DNA from: Micromonospora sp. WMMD882
GTDB taxonomy: Bacteria > Actinomycetota > Actinomycetes > Mycobacteriales > Micromonosporaceae
Length of the DNA stretch: 64,000 bases
Direction: 5' to 3'
NCBI RefSeq assembly: GCF_027497255.1
Contig: NZ_CP114903.1
Span: 124,001 to 188,000 of the forward strand
This document shows positions 43,690 to 53,402 of the stretch, piece by piece (the first letter of the stretch is position 1; each line of letters opens with the position of its first letter). The notes beneath the pieces are model-generated. The model ran no database searches. It worked only from the letters and a program-made list of their open reading frames with translations, and had not been told where the DNA came from. The position numbers were made by a program, and so were the translations under genes.

Positions 43690-44388
43690 ATGGCAATGGG
43701 CGTGCCGTTGCGGGTGTTGTCGTACAACGTCCACACCCAGCGGGACGACACCGCCGCGCTGGCGGAGGTGGTCCGGGCCGCCCGGCCGGACGTGGTGATC
43801 GTGCAGGAGGGGCCGCGCCGGTTCCGTTGGCGGGCCAGGTGCGCCGCGCTGGCCGGCTCGTTCGGCATGGTGGTCGGGGTGGGCGGGCTGCCCGCGCTGG
43901 GCAACCTGCTCCTGACCAACCTGCGGGTCCGGGTCCTGGACACCCACTGTCAGCGGTTCCCGCTCACGCCCGGCCGGCACCTGCGCGGCGCGGCGTTCGC
44001 CGAGTGCGTGGTCGGCGGGGCCCGGTTCGTGGTGGCGGGCTCGCACCTGTCCACCGATCCGGCCGAGCGTCCCGCCCAGGCGCGGCTGTTCCGCGCGGAG
44101 ATCGACGCGGCCCGCTGGCCGGTGGTCGCCGGGGCGGACCTGAACGAGGGGCCGGACGGGCCGGCGTGGGCCACGGTCGCGGACGGGCTCACCGACGCCG
44201 CCGTCGCCGCCGACCGGGCGGACCGGCTCACCTACTCGTGCGCGCAGCCGCGTCGCCGGATCGACGCGATCTTCGTCGATCCCCGGATCACCGTGGTCGA
44301 CTACGACGTGGTGGACACCGCGCAGACCCGGCGGGCCAGCGACCACTTCCCGGTCCTGGTCGACCTGCTGCTGCCGGCGACGGACTGA
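43690..44388 (+). CDS. Endonuclease/exonuclease/phosphatase (EEP) family protein
   Basis: 232 residues from the ATG at 43690 with GGAAGGAAAG upstream; the frame is open to 43633 but that part is a dispersed repeat. EEP landmarks: VLSYNVHT, VIVQEGPRR, VVAGSHLS, VAGADLNEGPD and the C-terminal ASDHFPVLVDLLL, giving the Asn, Glu, His, Asp-x-Asn and Asp-His residues of the metal-dependent phosphodiesterase site. Members cut DNA, RNA or phospholipids; no signal peptide is visible, so a cytoplasmic phosphodiesterase is likely. The substrate is unassigned. Confidence 0.87.
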   Translation: MAMGVPLRVLSYNVHTQRDDTAALAEVVRAARPDVVIVQEGPRRFRWRARCAALAGSFGMVVGVGGLPALGNLLLTNLRVRVLDTHCQRFPLTPGRHLRGAAFAECVVGGARFVVAGSHLSTDPAERPAQARLFRAEIDAARWPVVAGADLNEGPDGPAWATVADGLTDAAVAADRADRLTYSCAQPRRRIDAIFVDPRITVVDYDVVDTAQTRRASDHFPVLVDLLLPATD

Positions 44389-44483
44389 CCGCCCCGCCGG
44401 GTCGGACTGGACAACACCCTCCGAAGTGGAGAGGATGCGGCGGCGACCCGGCACGCGTGCGCGTACCCAAGGAGAGATGCCCG

Positions 44484-45929
44484 GTGTCCACTCCCACCGA
44501 CCACGGCGGCCCCGACGACGCCCCGACCGTGCCCGTCCCACGGTCCGGCCCGGCGCCCGGCGGTGACGGCGGGCCCGGCGCCGACGGCGCCGCGGTGGCC
44601 GACCGCGGGGAGACCGTCTGCGTGATCGGCGCCGGGGCCAGCGGCCTGACCGCGGTGAAGAACCTGCGCGAGCACGGCTTCGGCGTGGACTGCTACGAGC
44701 GGGAGACCGGCGTCGGCGGCGCGTGGAACTGGCGGCACGACCGCAGCCCGGTGTACGCGAGCACGCACCTGATCTCGTCGCTGCCGTTCACCCAGTTCCC
44801 CGACTTCCCGATGCCGGACTCCTGGCCGGACTACCCGCACCACAGTCAGCTCCTGAGCTACTTCGAACGGTACGCCGACCACTTCGACCTGCGGCAGCAC
44901 ATCTGGTTCGGCACGGAGGTGGTGCGGGTCGAGCCGGTCGCCGGGGACCGGTGGGACGTGACCACCCGCAGCACCGGCGGGTACGGCCCCGAACGCACCT
45001 CCCGGTACGCGGCCGTGGTCGTCGCCAACGGGCACAACTGGTCGCCGAAGCTGCCCGACTACGACGGGCTGGACGGGTTCCGGGGCGAGACCGTCCACGC
45101 CAGCGCCTACCAGGACCCGGCGCAGGTGCGCGGCAAGCGGGTGCTGGTGGTGGGCGCCGGCAACACCGGCTGCGACATCGCGGTGGAGGCCGCCCAGCAG
45201 GCGTCGGCGTGCTGGCACTCCACCCGGCGCGGCTACTGGTACGCCCCGAAGTACGTCCTCGGTCGTCCCGCCGACCAGGTCAACGACCTGCTGCTGTGGC
45301 TGCGGGTGCCGCGCCGCGTCCGGCAGTGGCTCTACCACCGGACGATGCGGCTCACCGTGGGCGACCTGACCCGGTTCGGGCTGCCGAGACCGGACCACCG
45401 GGTGTACGAGACGCATCCGATCGCCAACAGCCAGCTCGTCTACTACGTCGGCCACGGCCGGATCACCCCGGTGCCCGACGTGCGGCGCTTCCATGCGTAC
45501 TCGGTGGAGCTGACCGACGGCCGCGAGATCGAGCCGGACCTGGTCGTCTTCGCCACCGGCTACCTGCCGAGGTTCGAGTTCCTGGACCCGCGGATCCTCG
45601 GCGACGACACCGGCGCGGGCCGGCCCACGCTGCACCTGAACGCGTTCCCCAAGGGCCATCCGACGCTCGCCGTGGTCGGCCTGCTGCAACCGGACTCGGG
45701 TCTGTTCCCGCTGGCGCACTGGCAGTCGGTGCTGGTGGCCCGGTTGTTGACGGCGCGCCGGCACCGGCCGGAGCGGGCCGCCGCGTTCGCCGCGAAGGTC
45801 GCCTCGGCCGCCGGGCAGCGCTACTCCGGGCGGGTCAAGGACAGCAGCCGGCACTGGTTCGAGGTGGGGCACGTGGAGTACCTGCGCGCGGTGCAGCGCG
45901 CCCTCGACGAGCTGGAGGCGGTCTCATGA
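44484..45929 (+). CDS. Flavin-containing monooxygenase
   Basis: 481 residues; the GTG follows AAGGAGAG. A 40-residue disordered head leads to the FAD site VCVIGAGASGLTAVKNL; the NADPH site is VLVVGAGNTGCDIAV, and the class B/FMO signature region includes VVFATGYLPRFEF. WNWRHDRSPVYASTHLISS matches FMOs acting on nitrogen or sulfur compounds, or Baeyer-Villiger relatives. The substrate is unknown. The stop overlaps the ATG of the hydrolase gene, so the two proteins are produced together; oxygenation followed by ester handling is a tempting inference. Confidence 0.9.
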   Translation: MSTPTDHGGPDDAPTVPVPRSGPAPGGDGGPGADGAAVADRGETVCVIGAGASGLTAVKNLREHGFGVDCYERETGVGGAWNWRHDRSPVYASTHLISSLPFTQFPDFPMPDSWPDYPHHSQLLSYFERYADHFDLRQHIWFGTEVVRVEPVAGDRWDVTTRSTGGYGPERTSRYAAVVVANGHNWSPKLPDYDGLDGFRGETVHASAYQDPAQVRGKRVLVVGAGNTGCDIAVEAAQQASACWHSTRRGYWYAPKYVLGRPADQVNDLLLWLRVPRRVRQWLYHRTMRLTVGDLTRFGLPRPDHRVYETHPIANSQLVYYVGHGRITPVPDVRRFHAYSVELTDGREIEPDLVVFATGYLPRFEFLDPRILGDDTGAGRPTLHLNAFPKGHPTLAVVGLLQPDSGLFPLAHWQSVLVARLLTARRHRPERAAAFAAKVASAAGQRYSGRVKDSSRHWFEVGHVEYLRAVQRALDELEAVS

Positions 45930-46753
45930 CGGAGCGGCTGCGCGTCGTGCGGGGCCGGGAGTGGGCCCGACCGGTCCGCCCGGCCCGCCGGGAGGTGCTC
46001 AGCGCGCTGCCGGAGCTGGAGCAGGGGCGTCCGCCGCTGCTGTTCGTGCCCGGCTTCGGGCACGGCGCGTGGGCGTTCGCCGAGCACTGGCTGGAGCACG
46101 CCGCCGGCCGGGGCTTCCCCGCGTACGCGGTGAGTGTGCGTGGGCACGGCGGCAGCGAGCCGGCGCCGGGGGCGTCGCTGCGCGGGTACGTGCACGACGT
46201 GACCCAGGTGGCCGCGGAGCTGCCCCGGCAGGCGGTGCTGGTGGGGCACGGCGCCGGGGCCCTGGTGGTGGCGCACGCCCTGGCCCGCTATCCGGCCCGG
46301 GCCGCGGTGCTGGCCGCGCCGGTGTTCGGCGGCTGGGGCACGCTCGGCGCGGCGTTGCGCCGCAACCCGGCGGGCACGGTCCCGGCGTTCTGGGGTGGCC
46401 GGCTGCGGTTGAGCCGGCGGCAGTTGTTCAGCCCGGAGCTGCCCGACGCCGCCGCGCGGGCGTACCTGGCGCGGTTGGGCCGGGCCGGTCGGCGGGCCCA
46501 GTGGCGGCTGCTCTTCCCCGGCGCCCCGGAGCCGGCGGTCGGCCGGCCGCCGGTGCTGGTGATCGGCAGCCCGGACGACCGGGTGGTGCCGGCGGCGGCG
46601 TTGACCCGCGCCGCCCGGCGGTACGCCTCGGCGCCGCTGCTGTTCCCCGGCATGGGGCACGACCTGATGCTCGACGCGCGCTGGCGGGAGCCGATCGACG
46701 CGCTGCTGGACTGGCTGGTCAAGGAGCCGGCCCCGGCCGCCCTGACGCTCTGA
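45926..46753 (+). CDS. Alpha/beta-hydrolase fold protein lacking the nucleophile serine
   Basis: 275 residues. The alpha/beta-hydrolase frame is clear: oxyanion region LLFVPGFGHGAWAFAEHW, nucleophile elbow, VLVIGSPDDRVVP with the acid residue (Asp217/218) and PGMGHDLML with the catalytic His245. But the elbow reads VGHGAGALV (residues 106-114): the GxSxG serine is Gly109, encoded GGC, one base from AGC. The rest of the triad is intact, so the protein may be a non-hydrolytic binder or a recent loss. It is translationally coupled to the monooxygenase by ATGA. Confidence 0.88.
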   Translation: MTERLRVVRGREWARPVRPARREVLSALPELEQGRPPLLFVPGFGHGAWAFAEHWLEHAAGRGFPAYAVSVRGHGGSEPAPGASLRGYVHDVTQVAAELPRQAVLVGHGAGALVVAHALARYPARAAVLAAPVFGGWGTLGAALRRNPAGTVPAFWGGRLRLSRRQLFSPELPDAAARAYLARLGRAGRRAQWRLLFPGAPEPAVGRPPVLVIGSPDDRVVPAAALTRAARRYASAPLLFPGMGHDLMLDARWREPIDALLDWLVKEPAPAALTL

Positions 46754-46900
46754 CCGGCGCCGGCCGCCAAGTCGCTCCGGCCCGCGCGCCGGCTGTGGTG
46801 CCGCTCCGGCCCGCACGCCGGGCCGCGACCGGTCGGGGGCGTGGCCCCGGGCCGGGTCGGCCGCCGGACGGTGTCGCCCGCCGACGGCCGACCCGTCCGG

Positions 46901-48322
46901 TCAGTGGCCGGTCGGGTCGCCCGACCGCGGGCTGTCGTCCAGGGCGTCGAGGTAGGAGCGGACCCAGGACCGGATGTCGTGGCGACGCAGGTGCTCCCGC
47001 ATCGCCCGCATCCGGGCCGTGGTGTCCGCCGGGTCGGCCCGCAACGCGGTGAGCAGCATCTGCTTGAGCCCCTCCAGGTCGTGCGGGTTGACCAGGTACG
47101 CCTGGGACAGCTCGGTGGCGGCGCCGGCGAACTCGCTGAGCAGCAGCGCCCCGGTGTCGTCCACCCGGGCGGCCACGTACTCCTTGGCGACCAGGTTCAT
47201 CCCGTCGCGCAGCGGGGTCACCGCCATCACGTCGGCCATCCGGTAGAGGGCGGCCAGCTCCGCACGGTCGAACGGTTGGGTGAGGTAGTGGATCGCCGGC
47301 TCGCCGACCCGGCCGAACTCGCCGTTGATCCGCCCGACCTCGCGTTCGACCCGGTCCCGCAGGATCTGGTACTGGCCCACCCGTTCCCGGCTGGGCACGG
47401 CCACCTGCACCAGCACCGTGTCGCGGACCTTGACGTGCCCGTCGGCGATCAGCTCGCTGTACGCCTTGAGCCGGTGCTCGATGCCCTTGGTGTAGTCCAT
47501 CCGGTCGACGCTGAGGATCACGTGCTCCGGGTCGCCGAGGTCCTGGCGCAGCCGGGCGGCCCGGGCCGCCACGTCCGGGTGGGCGGCGAGCGCGGCCATC
47601 TCGGCGGTGTCGATGGAGACCGGGAAGGCGCCCACCCGGACCGTCCGGCCGTCCACCTCGATCCGCCGGTCGGTGGCGGGCACCCCGAACAGCTTCGCCA
47701 CCAGTTGGGCGAAGTTGTGCGCCGCCTGGGGCCGCTGGAAGCCGATCAGGTCCGCGCCGAGCATGCCGCGCAGCAGCTCGGCCCGGCGGGGGAGCTGCAT
47801 GAACAGCTCCGGCGGGGGGAACGGGACGTGCAGGAAGAAGCCGATCCGCAGGTCGGGGCGGAGCTCCCGGAGCAGCGCCGGGACCAGTTGCAGGTGGTAG
47901 TCCTGCACCCAGACCACGCCACCGCGTTCGGTCCGTTCCGCGGCGGCTTCGGCGAACCGCCGGTTGACCCGCTGGTACGCCTCCCACCAGCGTCTGTGGT
48001 GTTCCGGTTGCTCGACCGCGTCGTGGTACAGCGGCCAGAGGGTCGCGTTCGCGAAACCCTCGTAGTGGTCCCGGAAGTCCTCCGGGGTCAGCGGGACGGT
48101 GTGCAGTCGCACCCCGTCCACGTCGGGCAGGGCGGGGGCGGGGCCGGTGCCGCCGGCCCAGCCGATCCAGGTCGCCGGGGTGTGTTGCAGGAGGGGGTGC
48201 AGGGCGCTGACCAGCCCGCCTGGGCTGCGGCGCCACTCGCACGCGCCGTCCGGTGCCACGCTGTCGTCGACGGGGAGGCGGTTGGCCACCACCACCAGGG
48301 TGCTCTGACGCATCTCGGTCAT
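46901..48322 (-). CDS. otsA: Alpha,alpha-trehalose-phosphate synthase
   Basis: 473 residues, GT20 family. It makes trehalose-6-phosphate from UDP- or GDP-glucose and glucose-6-phosphate. Landmarks: [12 protein letters not shown] and [10 protein letters not shown] at the N-terminus (glucose-6-phosphate site), [44 protein letters not shown] and [17 protein letters not shown]. The ATG at 48322 is used; an in-frame GTG eight codons upstream is possible. otsB is not adjacent. The upstream 145 bp is unusually AT-rich and carries nested palindromes, so stress control is likely. Confidence 0.95.
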   Translation of the reverse strand: MTEMRQSTLVVVANRLPVDDSVAPDGACEWRRSPGGLVSALHPLLQHTPATWIGWAGGTGPAPALPDVDGVRLHTVPLTPEDFRDHYEGFANATLWPLYHDAVEQPEHHRRWWEAYQRVNRRFAEAAAERTERGGVVWVQDYHLQLVPALLRELRPDLRIGFFLHVPFPPPELFMQLPRRAELLRGMLGADLIGFQRPQAAHNFAQLVAKLFGVPATDRRIEVDGRTVRVGAFPVSIDTAEMAALAAHPDVAARAARLRQDLGDPEHVILSVDRMDYTKGIEHRLKAYSELIADGHVKVRDTVLVQVAVPSRERVGQYQILRDRVEREVGRINGEFGRVGEPAIHYLTQPFDRAELAALYRMADVMAVTPLRDGMNLVAKEYVAARVDDTGALLLSEFAGAATELSQAYLVNPHDLEGLKQMLLTALRADPADTTARMRAMREHLRRHDIRSWVRSYLDALDDSPRSGDPTGH

Positions 48323-48369
48323 TCCGATCTGCCGAGGGATGACCACCCGTGCGGGGAGGAACCGGGCAG

Positions 48370-48442
48370 TCAGCGAGGGAAGTGACGTTACAGCCGTATT
48401 CCTACTGACAGTAAGTTACACCACTGTTACTTCCGTCGCTGA
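48370..48442 (-). promoter_or_regulatory. Nested palindromes upstream of otsA
   Basis: Arms 48370-48383 and 48429-48442 are reverse complements at 13 of 14 positions and enclose an AT-rich 45 bp. Inside is the perfect dyad TACTG-A-CAGTA (48403-48413) and several GTTAC/GTAAC words. This lies 48-120 bp upstream of the otsA start and is the best candidate promoter/operator in the window. Confidence 0.55.
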
Positions 48443-48491
48443 GGGTGGTCGACGTCTCGCTATCCGGACCGGACGGGCGGGGCGGGGCGGC

Positions 48492-49319
48492 TCAGACGAC
48501 CGCGCCGTCGTCCGGGTCGTGGTCCTCCGGGTCGCCGGGGCGCAGCCGCCAGACCAACGTGACGAAACCGGCCAGGATGCCGGTGAAACCGAAGAGGGTC
48601 ACCACGGCGCGGTCCACCGGCAGCAGCCACGGGAAGAGGAAGAGCACGAACCCGACCACGATGGCCAGTACGCCGGCCACGGCGTACTTGGAGATCGGCG
48701 GCAGCGGCGGCGGCGGGGGCGGGGTGTAGCCCTCCTCGGGGTCGCCGGGGAGGTTCGCGCCGAACGTGTCCAGCCCGTCCAGCAGCGACGGCTCGTCCTG
48801 TCGTCGCCCGACCGAGATGCCGGAGACATCGGTGGCCGAGGCCAGCGGGCGGATGCCGGTGGCGGTGGGGCCGGTGCCCTCGTCGGCCCGACCGAACGGG
48901 CCGCCGGTCGGCTCCGGCGCGTCGTCGACCTCCTCCGCCGCGGGCCACGGGGTCGGACCGGCCCCCGGCGTCCGGTGGTAGCCGGCCACGATCCGGGCCC
49001 ACTCCGCCTCGACGTCCGGCTCGCCGGGCCGGGTCTGCCCGCTGATGCCCTCGTCGGAGAGCTGGGTGAGGTAGTCCCGGGCGGTGGTCAGGTGCGAACG
49101 GTCGACGTAGAGGCGGTCGACCGGCCGGGGCGGCACGGTGGTCGTCCGGGTGACCGGGTTCAGGTCGGCGGAGGGCTGAAGGTAGGCTGCGATCCCGCCG
49201 GCGGCCAGCACGTCGAGCAGGTGCTCACCGACGCGTGGGTCGACGTCGCCCGCGACGGCGTACTCGCTCGCGTCGAGCCCGTTGTCCCGCCGTCCTCGGC
49301 GCGCCCCACCCGCTGACAC
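48492..49319 (-). CDS. Membrane protein with DUF2007-like head
   Basis: 275 residues; the GTG at 49319 follows AGGAGG, and an ATG five codons upstream is the alternative. The first 100 residues, with VGEHLLDVLAAGGIAAYLQP and RLYVDRSHLTTARDYLTQL, resemble the small alpha/beta DUF2007 domain. A long acidic, Pro-rich linker follows, and then two membrane helices (KYAVAGVLAIVVGFVLFLFP and VVTLFGFTGILAGFVTLVW) and a short acidic tail. Function is unknown; the family guess rests on pattern only. It is upstream of otsA on the same strand but separated by the otsA promoter region. Confidence 0.75.
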   Translation of the reverse strand: MSAGGARRGRRDNGLDASEYAVAGDVDPRVGEHLLDVLAAGGIAAYLQPSADLNPVTRTTTVPPRPVDRLYVDRSHLTTARDYLTQLSDEGISGQTRPGEPDVEAEWARIVAGYHRTPGAGPTPWPAAEEVDDAPEPTGGPFGRADEGTGPTATGIRPLASATDVSGISVGRRQDEPSLLDGLDTFGANLPGDPEEGYTPPPPPPLPPISKYAVAGVLAIVVGFVLFLFPWLLPVDRAVVTLFGFTGILAGFVTLVWRLRPGDPEDHDPDDGAVV

Positions 49320-49493
49320 CGGCGTCCTCCTCATCGCGCCTGGCGGCGCAGGTCCTCCGGCGCCCTGCCCGCACGCCGTGTCCTGAATCGTGACACGTCC
49401 GCCCCCGGTTCCGGGAGTGCGTTGTGGCGCGTTGCCCAAACTCGACCACGCTACCGCAGGTCGTGGGCTGGGACGTTTGTCTGTTCTTGCGGA

Positions 49494-49581
49494 ACGTGCC
49501 AGCACCCGGCGGAGCAGGAAGGGACCGGCCGACCCGGACGTGCCAGCGCCCGGCGGAGCGGGAAGGGACCGGCCGACCCGG
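49494..49581. repeat. 44-bp tandem duplication
   Basis: Two adjacent 44-bp copies (49494-49537 and 49538-49581) differ at two positions. They begin ACGTGCCAGC and end GACCCGG and lie just past the cyclase gene stop. Confidence 0.92.
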
Positions 49582-49592
49582 CGACGGCCGGC

Positions 49593-52500
49593 TCAGGAGG
49601 CCAGCGTGGGGGAGGACCGTACCGACGGCTCGGGCGCGCCGAGCCGGAGCAGCCCGGGAGCCCGGTTGCGCAGGGCGAACACCCGCACCTCGGCCAGCGC
49701 CGTCGCCGCGCGGGCCGACTCCCCGGCCCGCTCCAGCTCCCGCCCCGCCAGCGCCAGCGCCAGCACCCGGTCCGTCACCGCCGGAATCCGCCCGTACCGC
49801 TCGGCCGCCGCGCCGTACAGGGCGCCCGCCCGGCCGTGGTCCCCGTCGGCCGCCGCCAACGCCGCCACCACCGTGTGCCGCGCGGCGTCCGTCCACGGGG
49901 TGCGGTGCGGCGCCCGGTCCAGGATCCCGTGCACCCGCAGCGCCGCGTCCCGTCCGGCCAGCGCCGCCGCGTACGCCGCCGCGGCGATCCACTCCCCGCT
50001 GACCAGCGCCGGCACCGCCGACCACGACCCGTCCAGCTCGGCCAGCAACTCGCCGGCCTCACCGAGACGGCCCTGCAACGCCCGGCACAGCGCGCTGATC
50101 CCCAGCGTGGTCCAGTGCAGCCGGCGGAAGCCGCTGCTGCGGGCGGTGTCCAGGGCGTCGCCGATGTCGTCGGCCGGGCGGGCCGGCTCCCCACGCCCGC
50201 CCACCGCCGCCAGCACCGGACCGGCCCCGGCCGGCCGGGCCGCCCGTTCGCCCGGCACCGGCTCGTCCCGCAGGATCCGCAGGCAGGCGCGCAGGCCCCG
50301 GACCTGCATGTCCCACCGGCCGGTCGGGGTCTCCACGAACGCCTCGGCGGCGGTCAGCAACGCGGCGAACTCACCCTCGAAGTACGCCCGCATCGCCTCC
50401 CCGGAGTAGCCGGTGGTCAACCCCGGCGAACCGGACCGCTCGGCCGCCTCGGTCAGCAGCTCGTTCGACCGGACCCAGTCACCCTCCTCGCAGACCACGT
50501 ACGCGAGGTTCTGCATCGCCCGCGGCAGGGCGAGCAACTGCTGCCCGCGGGCCGTCTCGTACGCCGCGTGCAGCTCGTCCACCCCGGCCCGGTCACCGGC
50601 CTGGTAGCGGGCGGTGGCCACGGTGATCTGCGCGTTCACCCGGGCCTCGACCAGCCCCAGCCGCTCGGCGATCCCGGCGGCGACGCCGGCCGCCTCGACC
50701 GCCTCGGCGCTCTCGTTGTTGAGCATGTGCAGCCGGCCCAGCTCGGCGTACGCGTCGGCCTTCTGCTCGCTGTCCGGCAGCGCCCCGAACAACTGCACCG
50801 CGCGGGCCAGCCGCTCCAGGGCGACGTCCCGGTCGGCGCGCATCGAGGCGGCCCGACCCAGCAGCGTCCAGGCCCGCGCGGCGCAGGCGTCGTCGCCGTG
50901 GCCGAGCAGCTCCCCGGCCAGCCGGGTCAGCGTCGCCGTGCCCCCGGCGTCCAGGAACGCGGCGCCGTCCCGGAAGAACGAGATCTCCGCGGCGAGCAGC
51001 TCCAGTTGGAGCCGGTCGGCCGGCTCGGCGTCGTCGGCCAGCCGCAACGCCCGGGCCGCGTGGTGGGCCGCCGCGTCCAGGGCGTGCAGCGCGTACGCCC
51101 GCCGGGCCGCCCGGTGCAACGCCGCCCGGGCCGCCGGAGCGTACCGGCGGGTGTCCAGGTTGAGGGTGCGGGCGATCTCGTGGGCCGACCAGCGGTGGTT
51201 GGCGAGCACCTCGGCCAGGTCGGTGTCCCGGCTGCGGGAGAGCCCGTCGATCCAGTCGGCGGTCCGCTCGTGCCGGGCCACCCGCTCGGTGCGCGGCAAC
51301 CGTTGGTAGCAGACGTCCCGCACCAGGATGTGCCGGAACTGGAACTCGGCCTGCCCGGCCATGGTCGAGCCGGCCTGCTCGACGACGAAGTCCCGCTGAC
51401 CGAGCCGGCGCAGCGCCAGCTCGACCGCCTCGACCGGCTGGCCGAGCGCGGCGGCCACCGCCCCCGGCCAGAACTGCGCCCCCACCACGCTGGCGGCGAG
51501 CAGGACGGCCCGGTCGGCCGGGTCCAGCAGGTCCACCCGGTTGGCGATCACCGCGTGGACGTTGTCCGGGATCGGCAACGCGCCCTGCTTGCGGAGCTGC
51601 CAGCCCCGCCCCGACTGCCGCAGGAAGCCCTGCTCGATCAGCATCCGGACGTACTCGTGGGCGTAGAGCGGGTTGCCGTCGGCGACCTCGACCAGCGGGT
51701 TGAGCAGGTCCGGGGAGAACGCCGCCTGGCCGAACAGGTGCGCGTACAGCGAGGTCACCCCGCTGGGACGCAGCGGGGGCAGCGTCACCGTCAGCGACCC
51801 GGCGATCGTCCCGGCCCAGGTGGGGTCGCGGCTGACCAGCTCCGGCCGGGCGGTGCAGAGCACCAGCAGCGGCACGTCCCGGGCGGACGCGCCGAGCAGC
51901 TCGATCAGCCGCAGCATCTTCTCGTCCGCCCAGTGCAGGTCCTCGAAGACCAGCACGGTCGGCCGGCGCGCCGCCAACGCGAGCAGGAACCGCCGCCAGG
52001 CCGACTGGGTCTCCTCCGCCGGCAGCGTCGGCCCGGGCAGGCCGACCAGCGGACGCAGGGCGTCGACCAGCCGGTCCGCCTGACCGGGTCCGACCAGGTC
52101 GGCCACCGCGGCCCGCAGCCGCGGCGCGGCGGCGGCGGCCGGGTCGGTGTCCAGGATGCCCGCCTCGGCCTTGACGATGTCGGCCAGCGCGGCGAAGGTG
52201 ACGTCCTCACCGAACGGCGGGCACCGGCCGGTACGCCAGGTCAGCCCGGTGTCCGCGCCGGCCCGCGCGTGCCGGTACAGCTCCCGTACCAGGCGACTCT
52301 TGCCGATGCCGGCCCGCCCGAAGAGCGTCACCAGTTGCGGGGTGCGCTCCCGGGTGACCCGGTGCAGAGCGTTGACCAGCAACCCCAGCTCGTGTTCCCG
52401 GTCGATCAACGGGGTCGCGTCGGGCTCCCGGTCGGGCCGGCGCTGCCGGTTCGTGCCGACCGCCAGCCACACCTCGCTGGGCGCGGACCGCCCCTTCAGG

Positions 52501-53249
52501 GTGACCGTGGGCTGCTGCTCGTACCGGATCGCGCCCCGGGTGAGCGCGTACGTGGCGCCGCACACCAGCACGCCGCCGGGCGGGGCCACCGACTGCATCC
52601 GGGACGCGGTGTTGACCACGTCGCCGGCGACGATGGCCTGCCCGCCGTGGTGCGCCGCGGCCACGTCGACAAGCGCCTCACCGGTGGCCACCCCGACCCG
52701 GAACCGCAGGTCGTCCGCGCCGGCCGGAGCGAACCGGGTGAGCACCCGTTGCAGCTCCAACCCGGCCCGCACGCAGCGCAGCGCGTCGGTCTCGGTGGCC
52801 ACGGGCGCGCCGAACAGCGCCATCACCGCGTCGCCGATGTACTTCTCCACCACGCCGCCGTACTGGCCGATCACCCGGCGGGCGGCGGAGAAGAAACCGG
52901 TCTGCAGGCCGCGCACCAGCTCCGGGTCGGCCCGTTCCACGTACGGGGTGAAGTCGATCAGGTCGACGAAGAGCACGCTGACCCGGCGGCGGTCCTCCTG
53001 CGCGGCCGGGGCGGGCGGGCCGCCGGCGCCGCGGGCCCGGCCGCAGCCGGTGCAGAAGGCCGCGTCCGTGGGCAGCGGCCGGTCGCAGTGGGCGCAGGTG
53101 TGGGCCAGCTCCGTGCCGCAGCCCCCGCAGAAACGGTCCGTGGACGCCGCGGCTCGGCCGCACTGGACACAGTGGAGGGCGATGCCAACCTCCCGGAGAC
53201 GATCCGAGTCGACCGGGCCGGTCGGAGCGTCGGCACGGCGGTGACCCAA
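49593..53249 (-). CDS. Adenylate cyclase with zinc ribbons, AAA ATPase and TPR region
   Basis: 1218 residues. Residues 27-69 contain four CxxC pairs (CVQC, CGGC, CAHC, CTGC), a double zinc ribbon. A class III cyclase domain spans about 88-260, with metal Asp96 (FVDLIDF) and Asp140 (EKYIGDAVMALFG), and GDVVNTASRM with the transition-state Asn and Arg; the Lys/Asp pair suggests ATP as substrate. An ATPase follows (Walker A GRAGIGKSRL, VLVFEDLHWAD), and residues 650-1218 are helical TPR-like repeats. The whole resembles actinobacterial cyclase/LuxR-type sensors without the DNA-binding domain. The only in-frame start is a TTG at 53249. A CRP-family gene lies close by. Confidence 0.9.
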   Translation of the reverse strand: MGHRRADAPTGPVDSDRLREVGIALHCVQCGRAAASTDRFCGGCGTELAHTCAHCDRPLPTDAAFCTGCGRARGAGGPPAPAAQEDRRRVSVLFVDLIDFTPYVERADPELVRGLQTGFFSAARRVIGQYGGVVEKYIGDAVMALFGAPVATETDALRCVRAGLELQRVLTRFAPAGADDLRFRVGVATGEALVDVAAAHHGGQAIVAGDVVNTASRMQSVAPPGGVLVCGATYALTRGAIRYEQQPTVTLKGRSAPSEVWLAVGTNRQRRPDREPDATPLIDREHELGLLVNALHRVTRERTPQLVTLFGRAGIGKSRLVRELYRHARAGADTGLTWRTGRCPPFGEDVTFAALADIVKAEAGILDTDPAAAAAPRLRAAVADLVGPGQADRLVDALRPLVGLPGPTLPAEETQSAWRRFLLALAARRPTVLVFEDLHWADEKMLRLIELLGASARDVPLLVLCTARPELVSRDPTWAGTIAGSLTVTLPPLRPSGVTSLYAHLFGQAAFSPDLLNPLVEVADGNPLYAHEYVRMLIEQGFLRQSGRGWQLRKQGALPIPDNVHAVIANRVDLLDPADRAVLLAASVVGAQFWPGAVAAALGQPVEAVELALRRLGQRDFVVEQAGSTMAGQAEFQFRHILVRDVCYQRLPRTERVARHERTADWIDGLSRSRDTDLAEVLANHRWSAHEIARTLNLDTRRYAPAARAALHRAARRAYALHALDAAAHHAARALRLADDAEPADRLQLELLAAEISFFRDGAAFLDAGGTATLTRLAGELLGHGDDACAARAWTLLGRAASMRADRDVALERLARAVQLFGALPDSEQKADAYAELGRLHMLNNESAEAVEAAGVAAGIAERLGLVEARVNAQITVATARYQAGDRAGVDELHAAYETARGQQLLALPRAMQNLAYVVCEEGDWVRSNELLTEAAERSGSPGLTTGYSGEAMRAYFEGEFAALLTAAEAFVETPTGRWDMQVRGLRACLRILRDEPVPGERAARPAGAGPVLAAVGGRGEPARPADDIGDALDTARSSGFRRLHWTTLGISALCRALQGRLGEAGELLAELDGSWSAVPALVSGEWIAAAAYAAALAGRDAALRVHGILDRAPHRTPWTDAARHTVVAALAAADGDHGRAGALYGAAAERYGRIPAVTDRVLALALAGRELERAGESARAATALAEVRVFALRNRAPGLLRLGAPEPSVRSSPTLAS

Positions 53250-53402
53250 CGTGGTCGGGGACGACCTGACGGGCGTCCCGGCCAGTATCCAGGCAACCGG
53301 CTGCTGTCGGGTACCCGCCTGTTGGCTTACGGACAGGGTCTTTGTCGCCAGTTACGGCTACATTCAGTCAGCCTAGATTCGATCACACAACGGGAGAATT
53401 CC

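Noticed and set aside
44484-46753. Part of a secondary-metabolite cluster (monooxygenase plus hydrolase)
   Set aside because: No synthase, carrier protein or tailoring set around it; flanked by housekeeping genes.
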